DNA of 64,000 bases, taken from NCBI GenBank assembly GCA_000231825.2, contig JH720328.1, positions 747,334 through 811,333 on the forward strand, read 5' to 3'. A program made the position numbers and the translations under genes. The first letter of the stretch is position 1. The number at the start of each line of letters is the position of its first letter. Source of the DNA: Tetrahymena elliotti 4EA. Its lineage: Eukaryota; Ciliophora; Oligohymenophorea; Hymenostomatida; Tetrahymenidae. Shown piece by piece: positions 1 through 11,364 of the stretch. Under the pieces are notes generated by a model that was not told the DNA's origin, ran no database searches, and saw nothing but the letters and a program-made list of their open reading frames with translations.

Positions 1-545
1 TATAAATAAATACTGGATTTATTGAACTAGCTGATTTAATTGATTCACCAAGCTAACCTAGACTTTCATGAAACAAACCTCCAAAATATCCAAGTAAGAA
101 TAACATAGATGTATAGGCTACCTTTTTATTTTTTTATTAATATTAAGAGATAATATAGCTTAAATAGATAAAATGAACACTTGTAAAAGTGATCACCAAA
201 GCTTTAGAAAGAATATAGTTATCAAAAATTTACGGGAAATCTCTTATTAACCTGCTTGAGAAGACCACCTATTGCTAAACTCATGAATATAAAGAAAATG
301 ATTCTACTTTCTTTAACAATATGCTCTTCTGCTTTTACTATTGATGAATCATTAACTTTTTTAATGATATCACTTGTATGAGCCTAACTACTGGAATTAT
401 TTGCCTAATGCTAAAATTATTCTGAGTTGTACTATTAGTTTGTGTCCTGCTGCTAATTATGTTCTAAAGAAGCTAATACAGTTTAGAGGAATATGCTTGT
501 TGCTGCAATCAAAGTAAGCAGCAATCTATAAGTTGTGCTTTTCAT
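1..545 (-). CDS. Sodium/proton exchanger family protein, N-terminal part (cut by window edge)
   Basis: Reads leftwards from an ATG at 545-543. Exon 1 (545-234) encodes a hydrophobic signal-like start (MKSTTYRLLLTLIAATSIFL), a Q/N/S-rich linker and then a membrane segment FFIFMSLAIGGLLKQ. An intron with GT at 233 and AG ending at 122 interrupts it. Exon 2 (121-1) continues in frame as VAYTSMLFLLGYFGGLFHE and ends near SINPVFIY. The order signal segment, first helix, YTxxLFLLG helix and INP motif matches the start of NHE/CPA1-type exchangers, which swap Na+ for H+ across a membrane. Several TAA/TAG codons are read as Gln. The rest of the gene lies outside the window. The family assignment rests only on this N-terminal pattern, so subtype and ion are not established. 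Confidence 0.7.
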
Positions 546-1728
546 AATGTAGATTTAAAATAATTAATTGTATTTAATACAAATTTTAATTTTTATATTT
601 AATTTATGCTCTTAATTTTAATGAGTAAAATTTCTTTTTGTAATCTTTTTGTTTAAATAGATAATAAAACAAAAAAGCAAGCAAATAAACAAACAAACAA
701 ACAAATAAATCTTATCTTTGATTTATTTTGAAACAAAATGCTTGAAAATATCAATCTATTTTTTTTTTTTGGAAAGTGATTATTCTTAAGCTATTCCAAA
801 AAATTTTTGACTGACTAATTTATTTGGCTTTTTAACATTTTGATAACATACTATTAAGCAGCAGTAGAAAAAGTGAATATTCGCCAATAATTTGTAGATA
901 ATTTTAATTTTACTCTGCAATAAAATAAAAATTTATTAAAAATTAGATATAAAAGAAGGTATTTATCTTAATTTCGATTTTTTTTTAACAGTAAATACAG
1001 AAATTGAAATAAATCATTTATTTTCTAATCTCCCAGTTATTGGCCATACTTTACAATTTAAAATGAATAATTACTCCATTAAATCCTACTTTCTATTTTA
1101 TTTTCCTTCCATATCTAAACACAAATACTAAGACTCAGATCATTTTCAAAAATCTATTCTTTTTTTCACAAACCTCAGTTTTAAGCTTCCTTTTTAATTG
1201 TTATTAATTTGTAAAATTCAAAAAATACATCTTAGATTTTTAAAAAATAGATAGTTTTATTTGATAGTATTATGTATCACCATAAAAAACAAAATTTTAA
1301 ACTTAAGTTACTTCTCATAGAATGCAATTTAATTTAATTACTTAACACAAAAATTTTCCAGATAGATTTTATATTTGAAATTTTGTTTTGTTTGAAAAGA
1401 AACCATTTAACCAAAAAGCTAAAGTGATTAATAAATTTAAAAATGTAATGATAGAAATAAAATATTTTAGAGCTTTCAGGCTATACAAAAAGTTCTTTTT
1501 GAATGAAAAAAGAAATGAGTGTATTTATTATTTAGTTAAAATTGAAATAGATTCATCTGAACAATAATTTTAATAATGGAAATTAAATTAGAAAGAAAAT
1601 CAAAAATAATATAGAAAATATCAATAAAAATATTTATTTTAATATAAAAGATTGCATTTATTTTATAAGATTTTTATTATAAAATGAATAGATTAATTGA
1701 GTCAACTGAAACGAAATCATATTATCCT
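546..1728. other. Intergenic, AT-rich
   Basis: Lies between the 5' end of the exchanger gene (-) and the 3' end of the giant repeat gene (-). It is A/T homopolymer-rich with no conserved open frame recognised, and should contain the exchanger promoter and the 3' flank of the large gene. Confidence 0.6.
676..710. repeat. AAAC/AAAT-type microsatellite
   Basis: A run of aagc, aaat and aaac tetranucleotides, about 35 bases long, upstream of the exchanger gene. No function is apparent. Confidence 0.7.
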
Positions 1729-4700
1729 TCAGTTTGATTAGTAGAATTAGTTTTTAATTTTATAAAAGGCATATCTGTAATTTCTAGTTCTTAAATCATT
1801 AAATATGCGAATTAGTTAATTTATTAATGTTTCCGTTATTTGTAAATTTAAATCTTGTATTTCATATACAGCTTCTGGCTCTTAATCTTCCATTCTACTC
1901 TAATTCTAATCTTCATCAATAAAATCATTTCCAGTTTCGTATTAATTTCTGTATTATGCTCTTGCAGGAGATTAGAAATATTATTAATTTTAAGATCTTT
2001 AAGATAAAAGAGATTATTATTATTGTTATTATTATTATTATTATTAATTAGAATATCTTGGATCTCCTTAATCAGCATATTATAATCTTATTCTTAGTGA
2101 TAACTATTATTGTTAATCAGGATAATTGCTGTATTCTTATCCATCATCTATAATTTACTCATGCTATCTTTATGCTTCTTCATCTCTTGCCATCAGTTCT
2201 TAAATCCTGCTTTCCATCATTTGTAAAGTATCTTAGACATCAGTAACTTAATGTAAATATTGATTATCTCTTTGTTAATCCTCTACTTCTAACTAGTCTA
2301 GTTAATTCATAGATCTTCTTTCATAGTCTTCTAAATCACTTTATTATCTACTGCTTCTCTTAAGATTATCCTAATCCTAATTGTCATCATATTATCCTAT
2401 TTATTAAATTAATTAATTTTTTATTGAAATAAATGAACAAAATTTTAAAATACTTCTTTCCATAAGCTCCTACATTTCTTGGTTTTGTCTTTATTGTTCT
2501 AAAAGTTCTTATTACTGCTGTTAATATTCCCATTTTAATTATTAGATAGTACTCTCTTATTCTTTTTTCTCAAGCTCTATTTTGTTTACCTGCCTAAGTA
2601 AATTCTCTGACTTTTATATTGCTTGGTTGAGTTAGTCATCTAATTTTTAAATTTTAACCTAGTATTGCTTAGATGTTATTTCAGAGTTTTGCAACTAGCT
2701 CTCTAATTTTTTCTTTGATTTTTGTAAATCATTTATTTAATTTTGACTTTATTCCTATTCAAACCTAAGCTCAACAACTGTTTAATTATTTCCTCTTTAT
2801 TTATTGAAATTTGACAATTATCTAAATACAGATGATGTCTATCTTTCAAAGATTCTTTAAAGCACACTACATATGTGATCAGTAGCACCAAAGCGATTTA
2901 TTATTTTTAAATTCTCTTAACCAATTTTTTTAAGAATTCCGTTAAGACTGTTATCCTCAACCTCTTAAACTTAGGGAATAAATTAGCTGAGCTATATTGA
3001 TTGCTGCAAGTGTGGTTCAACTAATTGCTAAGCAACTAAAGCTGAAGTAGTTACTCTAATCTCGGGAGGTGCTTAATATGAACTGGTTAAAGAGCTTTAT
3101 AAATTATCTTAATAGTAATTAGGTTACAATTGCTATTAATAGTTTCTTTAATAATTACTAGATTGCTATGACTAAGCATTTTTAGGAGCCATTCTATTAT
3201 TACTGTTATTATAATTATTATAATAGTTGCTTTGATTCCCTCTATAATTTTATGGAGTAGAAGGTGGGGAAGGAGGAGGTGAGTCTTGTGTTTCTAGCTA
3301 AGGGAAGGCTATACTTTTAAGAATATTAAAAGAAGTAGCTATATCAGATAAACTAAACATTTATTAGAATGTTCTCTATTCCCAAACATTAACATTTTAA
3401 TCATAAGCTGAATCATATATTTTATCAAAGGCATATGCTAAAAGATGTTATTTTATTGTGTTTGATTCAAACAGTTTGATTAAACCTCTATTTATTCTAT
3501 AAATTCTATTTGTAAAGCTTTCATTACGGATAGCCTCTAAAGCCATCTATTATTGTGTCTACCTAGCTCTCAACAATATCATAAACAACTTTTCAACTTA
3601 CACTGATTTCTTTGATCTAATTGTAAAAGCAAAACCTATTTTTAATTAAATATTTTTTTATTCATTTTCGTTTTTATTTAAAAATCCCTTTATTTGTTTG
3701 ATATTTTTATTAAAATTGCTATTAAATTTTAGCTTGATTTTTTTCTTTTAATTGATTAAACTCCTCAAAAAAATTTTCAATTAACTGCAGTTGATAAATA
3801 CTAAATAAACTAAATAAGCTTTATCTTTATTATTCAAATTTATCTTTTAATTATTCAATAACTTATTTTAATATTTTATTTGAAACCAAAAAATTGAGGG
3901 ATTGAATCAGATTAGTTATAAATTGTCTAATTAAATTACCTTTAATTTTATTGATAGCAGCTTGTTTCAATAAACGACCTATGATTGAAACAGTACTGTT
4001 TAGCTTTTGATGAATCATAACTGTCATGTAATTTTGTTATAAACTTGCTATGTTATCTTATTCTCTCATTTGTTAAACGCTTTAACTCCACATATGAAGG
4101 CCAAATGCCATTAATTTAACTTCTTCTCTTTCTCTTATACGGATTGCATTCATAAGCTTATAATATTTACTTCTAGGATTTTTAATTCTATCAAATGCTT
4201 CTTGTAATTTATTTGAAACTCTTGCCTATGCTACTTAGACAAACCTTAAGATGATGGCAGATTACTAATATGAATAAAGACATAATTAAAATATTTAGAA
4301 TGTAAAATCAAATATTACTTTATATATTTATTAATATTTTGTGTAGTATTTGGAATCTAAATTTGCGAATTTCCATCTCCAAAGTGTTGCAAAGTAAGTT
4401 CTAAGGGCTACACTTCCTGACTTTCTTTGAATCATGTGTAAAGAATCATTTAAAGTTTTCTTATATAAACCTTCAATTCTCTAGAAGAGACTGTTTAAAA
4501 TAATTATATCAGTAAATAATTTTTTTAAAAAAGAAATCTTACATAACAAGTTTCTAAATCTTTAAATTGTGGGAAGCTGAACCAGTTTTCTCAATAACTG
4601 TATTTTCTAAATTTTATTTTATTTAATTATTAACTCCTTCAAAGAATCTTGTCACAGCATTCCAATATTCTGCTCTCTTTTCATCTTATGCAACCTAAAA

Positions 4701-7700
4701 TTTTAATTAATATGTAAAATTTTAAAGAATTATTTTTATTTTACATTTCTCCATTTGATGAATAGCTTTTGAGGGATGCCCATAGTCTTTTTTAACATTA
4801 AGAAAATGGCTTTCTTCTTGGTAATTTCTGCTTAATATTTATTATCTTTTAGGGATTACAAACTTAACTTTAGTGGATTTGTGAATAAGTTGGCCAATCT
4901 TTGCTAGAAAGAAGCGTATTTACGTCTCTCTTCAAAGTTTACTGGAATAGGAAGAGATTTCCACTATCATTTTATTATAGTTTAATTTTAGATTCAATTG
5001 AAATTGTAAAATAAATAAAAACCTTTTAGAAACATAGAATTTGTTGACCAACTTTAGATTAGAAAATCTTATTGAAGAATTGTATTTGATATCTACGAAT
5101 AGAAGCATTCTTCTTGAAACTATGAATAGCCTATCTAACTTAGTTACCTTTTGAGTGATTAATTGCATTTTTAAGCATAGCTATCATTTATCTTTTTTGA
5201 TTATCATCTAAACGACTATAAACCATAAACTAATACCATGTTCTAAAAGCCTTAGCTGATTTACTTTTAGATGCTTCAAACATCTTGTCAAGAGCATTCT
5301 TCTTTTTAATCATTGCGTCTGAATTTAAAAAGATAATTTCTGTTCTAATTCTAAGAGCCCCAGTCATACTTTCAAAGAGATCAATTGTTCTCTTACATTT
5401 TTCAGCTTGCATAACACTTTTTACAAGTTAACTCCAAACAGAAAATGCATTTTGAGTCTATGATAATTAACATATATTTAAATAATTTATTAAATAAAAA
5501 TAAATGATTTACTCTTCTTCTTTATTCTTCAAATAATCTCTCAATAACTTTCCTTTTTAAATTATTTTATCTGGTGTTTTCTGTGGCCTAGTAAAATCTT
5601 TCAGTAAGTTTTTCTTAAAGGATAGTAAATAGATTTAAAGTAGATCTACACTTTGAATTTTATTTATATTCTTTTGTCTAAGAAGACCATTTTAAGAACA
5701 TTTTCTTGTGATCACTCATAGTCAAATTTATCAAGCGATATATAATGTCCTTTTAAATTAGTTAACTCTGCACTAATGATTGTTTTAAAGGATCAAAGAA
5801 CTATCTTAATCTTTTTCCACTGAATTCATTCAGCAATCTTTCAAACTTTTATGCCTTAATTTTTTCTGATCCAGGAATTATAATTGGAAGAGCTTTCCAT
5901 TTTGTGAATATCTAAACAAATTTATTAAATAAAATATTTTTAAATAATCAATCAGCTTTCATCTTAAATAAATTTGTTTATCAATTAAATTTTTATTTTT
6001 CTTTCAATAAAAACTTTATTTTCTCATAAAATTCAAATAAAATGATGAAATTATTTTGTTCAAATAAAGCTTTTTTTTGCTAAAAACATTTAATATTTAA
6101 AATTTTATTTTGTTCAAATAAAGCTTTTTTTTGCTAAAAACATTAAATATTTAAAATTACTTATAGAGTTTTTCCTATTGAAGTATCAAGAAGCTTAGAG
6201 AAAAATTAGGTTTAAATAATTTTGATGTTCCTATTTTTCATGAATTGGTGTAGAACTTTTCTTTAACCACCAACAGAAGATCCCTCTTTCATTTAAGTAA
6301 GCTTCTCAATAATTCTACGTTTAGTTTCAAGATTGATTTTAGAATCGAAGACATGCTATCTCCATCTGTTAACACATAATCTTATATTGTAATTTTATAG
6401 ATCAATTAACTTTTGTATGTATTTCTGCATTAAATCCCAGTTTCTGCTTTCTACAATCATTCCAAACTGCTGCTAAAGCTTAACGTGAAGAGTATCAAAT
6501 AATTTAATAGTCAATGAGCATCTATTTTTATTTATTTATTTATAAAAACAAAATCTTTATTTTAATTATTAAAATTACTTTTCAATTGCAATATCTTCTT
6601 TTTTTAAGTTCCATTAATCGAAAACTCCTTGAAATTTAGATTTTTGATTTTATAAAAAGAGAGCAATTAGATTCTTTTTCTTTAGGTCTGCTTCATTTTT
6701 TGTTTACTTTAAACAATTCAAAAGCTATCTGTTTCTGCTAAATGCAAAATTACTCAGTTATTTTACAAATTAGTGAGAAATTGCTTTGGGAGGTCTGTAA
6801 GGAAGGTATTTCCACTTTTATTAATAAAAATTATTTTAAGTTTTCATTAATTTAATATTTATTTTTTACCTTTAAGAAAATTTGATGTATCATTGAGAAA
6901 GATGATGCACCTACCAATTTATAAAAATTAATAATTATTTTTTGTTGCTTTTTGTCAACATCAAAACATTCTAGAGTCTTCTTAAGATTTCTCTTGACTT
7001 TATCTTCTAAAAGATCTCCAAGTTATTTGATAGCTTCACCTTTTTATTCATCTTTTTTTCTAAAATCACTTACCTTACTTCTCCACAAAATCCAGAACTC
7101 TTTTCTTAGCCTTTAATAATTTTAAATCAACTTTTACATAGCTTGAATTTTCTTATCATAATCAGGGAGTGAGCTGAACAGAGAAAATTCAACCCTTTAT
7201 GAAAGTATCTCATTCACAACATCAAACAAAATCATAGTTTATTTACATCTACTAACTTTTTTAGCATTATCAGCAATTTGGAACCAGTTTATAAACATTC
7301 TTTTATGAGATGACATTGTTTTATTAAGTAGGGTCTGAATAAAACTTTTCTATTTAAATAAAATTTATTTGATATGATCATTGTTTTTTGATCTCAAAAT
7401 AATATTTGTTAAATTGATAATAAAAATAAAAATTTTGGAATTCCTTTTTGAGCTAATTTTTGTAATTGAAATTGTTTATTTTTTAAAATCTCAACTGAAT
7501 GTATTTAAAAATGTAAATAACAACTACCTAACGTTAAAAAAATTTGAATAATTGCTTTGAATTATCATGAAGGAATTCTTTATATTTCTTAAAATCAAAA
7601 GATTCATGTATCTATGATCATGATGGGTATGGGAGATTAATTAAATGAACTCAATGAAATTTATAAAATAATCATTACTTTTTTAGAAATAGAATCTTGA

Positions 7701-10700
7701 TAGATTTTGGTGAATGATGAGAAGGATTTTTTGATAGGCCTAATTGAGATATTATGCAAGATACTTTCAAATCTGACAGTTTTTATTTTTAATTCGTTAT
7801 CACTTGGTGGGGGAAGATTTTTCCAGAGCATAAATAGATGAAGAATTTTTCCTGCAGAAGTATCAAAGAGAGCTTTGAAGATTTTTTATTGGATGTTCTT
7901 GATTTTGTAGTTTGTATAAAATTGACGAAGAATATATCTGTGAGAGTTCCCTGAGCTTCTTTTGACATACTCAACCATTTTTTTAAGCATATCTTTTTTA
8001 TTATTATCATTGAGGAGCTACTCCATTCTATACTCTTATGTAGCTTATCTCCATTTGAAGAAATAATTATAATTCATTTTCTTCCATTGTGAGATTAATT
8101 TTTCGATTGCTGCTGTCATCTTTCTTTATTTTTAATCATCAGTGAAAACCAATGATGTATTTTACTAAATAGCTTATTCTACTTTTTCGAATAGGTTGAT
8201 TACCATTCTACATCTACGAATCATCTTATCAGTCTAAATCATTTATTTCCATTCAACAAACATTCTTTTATTCGATGATTATGTTTTCAGCAATAATGTT
8301 TGCATAGCTGCTTTCTTTTTGTTTTCAGCTTCTGAAAATAATTCCTTCATAGAGTCTTAGAATAATCTGAGTCTTTTATAAGCAAAATTTTGAAGTTTAA
8401 TTTAAAATTTGTTTGCTGGACCTGCTAAACGAGAAGGTATATCCTTCCAGATTCTGATAACTTTAAGTAATTAACCAGCTTTAGTGTCTAATAATGATCT
8501 AAAAAAATTAATTTGAATCTTTTTAATCTTCATGTGAACATAGAATGAATGCAAAGTTTATCTCATTTTTGTTTTAAAACCATTTGTAACTTATTAGCCC
8601 AAATTTTAAATCATTCTTTAAGTCATTTCTCTGTTGAGAGATTAAAATCTAGTATTGACTCTCCAGGTATGAAGGAGTTAACGAGTGAACTAATTAAAAT
8701 TGCCTAACATTCTTTCAATAACCTTCTTTTTCAAATATTATTCTCTATCTGATGAAAATAAGTGCAAGGTATTAACTGTCATTTCTTTATTCAAAGTCTC
8801 CATAAATTACATAACTAGCCTAAATTACATTTATTATTTATGTTAGTTAGTTTTCTTTAACCACTCTCCAAAGCTATGCTTAATGTCTTTCTCTTTTTCT
8901 TCAAGTGCTTTCAATGCTGCTCTTTTTTTCCTATCCTCACCTTCATCTTTTTATCTTTTAATCATATCCAAAGGTATTCTTATCTTTCTATCAGTAAAAG
9001 AAACTAACAAATCTAAGAATTTTTTATTGACTAAGTAGTCTCTTTAATTTTATTTGATAACCCTAAATCCTATTTTTTTAAGCAACTTGTGCATTTTCCT
9101 TTCAAATAAATCACATAACCTTGTAAATAATTTTAATCTCTTTTGATTCTTCAATAAGATAAGAAATACTTATTTCTAAATTTTCTTTTAAAATGACTTT
9201 TTTGTATTCTCAAGCTTTTCTTCAAATTAAGCTATTTTTTTGCCCACAATATGTTCTTCATAAGGATTACTAATTAAATTTCTAAGTCTCCAATAAGCCT
9301 AAAATAATTATTTAACAAAATATTAATATCTCTTATAATCTAAAATCAATTCAACTTATTTAACAAATTTATTTTTTAACGAATTGTTAAAAATCAAAAA
9401 ATTCAAAAACTTCTTAAAATATTTAAAGCGCTGCCAAATTTATTTAATATTTTTAAATAAAAATTGAAAAATTTGAATAAATTTGTTAGCATTTATTTAA
9501 GGCAATGTAATTAAGTTAAATTTACTATTTCTGGCTAGATTCTTGCATACAATACCAATCTCTTTATTACATTTTTAGGATAAACATTGTTGCTGTTAAC
9601 CCTCCAACGGTAGAAAAATTCTTTCTTTTTTAATTCAGCAGGAAAGTATCTTTGAAATATTGTTAGAAGTATTTGCCCCTTAATTTTATCTTTGCAATTT
9701 AATTGTCTTTTTGCTAAATTGAATAAGACTGTTCTAAATTAATTGAAACCATATCTCAACTTTTTATAATTTTAACATTTAGCATTGTATTTATATCTAA
9801 TATTAAATTTACTCTGTTCTAATTCAACTAATTAAGAGCTCTGCATAAAGGCTAAGCTCTTACTCTCATTTCTCTGAACTAATCTTGTTCTTAATTAACT
9901 CTTTATCCATTGAGAATACTCAATTGCCTTACATTTCTGTATTTATTTAATGAGTTATTTATTTTTAATTGCTTATTAATTTTTATTTACTGTTGCTGTT
10001 GTGGCTGTTATTGACCTGATTAAGATTCTTTCCATTTCAGCATGAAAGAAAGAACATTTATTAAATTATATCTATGCTAATTATTCTAAATAACTTATCT
10101 TTATTATAAATAATATTTTAGTAAGTCTAGAATTTCAATGAAAAACTTACAAAATTAGATCTTTAAATTGGTTTGCATCTTAATTATTTTGCTACTACAA
10201 CTAATTTAAATCATTTATTTCTCTCCTATACTACAATGATATAAAATCCATTACTTCCTCTATTATATTCTTAAAATAGAATTACTTCATATTATGGATC
10301 AGTTTGGTTGATTAAGGCCCTGTTTAAAATGATCAAAACCTAATCCCTAATTCTAAATTACATATAAAAGTAATTAATTTCAAGAAAAATGATGCCAAAC
10401 AAAATGATCTATTACTCGCTATACATCTACTAATTCTTTCAGTGTTCTTATAAATATAAAATATCTTCTTCTATGTTTGCTAATTAATTATAATAATTGA
10501 TTTGTTGTTGGTGATAATTTTGGATCTTTGAGTCTTGTTTTAATAACCTACAATTCAAATTTTTTAACTCTTGATCTATTTATCTTATAATTTATTTATT
10601 TAGTTATTTTTTATCTATCAATCTTTCTATCTTAATTTCTTTTCTTTTTTGCCAAACGAAACAAATTATTTCAAAAACTTGATTGATTATTCAAATTTTT

Positions 10701-11075
10701 AAATATTTTTTATTTCCCTTCTATCCGTTTATAATGATCATTCAACTTATATTTATTAATTTGATTGCCACTAGTTTCCCAATTAATTTCTCTTACTCAT
10801 CGCTAATGTAAATTTTTGAATTGCTGATATTAATTTATATTAAAGTTTGTTCTTTTGTGAATATTATTAAATCTAATTCAAAGTATTTTGACTGTTAAAA
10901 TAAATTTAATTTTATTCATTCAAAATTAAAAGAATTTAAACTTTACAATTTATCAAATGCATTATCATTCTCAAATAACTGTAATTTAATTAATAAGTAA
11001 AATGGTTGCAGCCATCTATCTCTGAATTTATCTCTTTATTCCTAATTACTTATTAGTTTTTAGAGGTAATAACAT
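1729..11075 (-). CDS. Giant helical-repeat protein with coiled-coil, Q-rich C-terminus
   Basis: One multi-intron gene reading leftwards; TGA stop at 1731-1729. The most likely ATG is at 11075-11073, but exon joins upstream of about 9.8 kb are uncertain. The body (about 9.7-3.9 kb) is a chain of Lys/Phe/Trp-rich helical repeats of roughly 190 residues. Recurring pieces are KRMFxxW, RCRxxIxLFE, FxxLLDTxxGKxL and WKxLP (WKDIP, WKNLP, WKYLP, WKALP and WKSLP in successive copies). A 304-base intron (3939-3636) joins this to a C-terminal part that has a globular start, a Q/N/P-rich linker (PPPSPPSTP near 3.28 kb), a long coiled coil (about 2.8-2.45 kb) and a Q-rich tail with 11 consecutive Gln codons. 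Total is roughly 2,400 residues. I do not recognise the family. The spaced FxxW motifs loosely recall Sfi1-type centrin-binding repeats, but the spacing is longer. A cytoskeletal or basal-body scaffold is only a guess. Confidence 0.65.
2014..2046 (-). repeat. Poly-Gln codon run in the giant repeat gene
   Basis: On the minus strand this is (TAA)7 CAA (TAA)3, read as 11 consecutive Gln. The flanking coding frame (upstream RYSN, downstream SLLSQRSQ) stays open to the TGA at 1729, supporting TAA as Gln. Confidence 0.75.
3636..3939 (-). other. Intron joining repeat region to C-terminal region
   Basis: The exon frame ...GRLLKQAAINKIK ends in phase 1 at AAAG|GTAATT. The next exon resumes at AAATAG|GTTTTGC as FAFTIRSKK. 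The join is in frame and the intron contains an in-frame TGA. It decides that the repeats and the coiled-coil part belong to one gene rather than two. Confidence 0.6.
4740..8450 (-). repeat. Tandem protein-level repeats (WKxLP units)
   Basis: At least five diverged copies of a module ending FxxLLDTxxGKxLxxFxxWKxLP are encoded leftwards, near 8.45, 7.83, 6.8, 5.9 and 4.95 kb. Each is followed by a Lys-rich helix and then a KRMFxxW / RCRxxIxLFE segment. Introns tend to fall at or near the WKxLP blocks, consistent with growth by duplication of exon groups. DNA identity between copies is low, so the duplications look old. Confidence 0.7.
6053..6160. repeat. 54-bp tandem duplication inside an intron
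   Basis: The block beginning attttgttcaaataaagc at 6053 recurs at 6107 with only one or two differences. It lies in the intron between the LLDTSIGKTL exon and the WKALP exon of the giant repeat gene. Confidence 0.85.
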
Positions 11076-11364
11076 TAACTTTCACAATAAATAAAAGAAA
11101 TTTATTATCACAACAAATAAGATTAATATGGACAAAAAAAACATAAATTATCTTAATATTTTGCATTAATTTTTTATTGAGATAAAATCCACCCATTCAA
11201 AACAGGAATTGTTTTTGCTGAAATAAATTTGAGAAAAGAATATCTCTTTAATATTCTAACATTTGTTATTGTAAATTAATAGATACAAACATGATTCTAA
11301 TCTGAATTATTTGCAATAATATTTTTTAATTTGCTTCTTAATTAAGTAAAAAACATAAAAAAGA
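11076..11364. promoter_or_regulatory. Divergent intergenic promoter region
   Basis: A 289-base gap separates the predicted start of the giant repeat gene (-) from the start of the first otubain-like gene (+). Both promoters must lie here if the starts are right. No specific motif is recognised. Confidence 0.35.

Noticed and set aside
1848..2078. Minus-strand frame with a poly-Asn run
   Set aside because: A different frame of the same strand reads Gln instead of Asn through the run, joins upstream coiled-coil exons and ends at the TGA at 1729. The poly-Asn frame meets TGA at about 2195.
10211..10440. Alternative reading of this stretch as the end of a separate gene (frame ...YNRGSNGFYIIVVQERNK then TGA)
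   Set aside because: Plausible-looking frames alternate here in a way typical of several small exons. I kept it as the uncertain N-terminal part of the giant repeat gene rather than call another gene.
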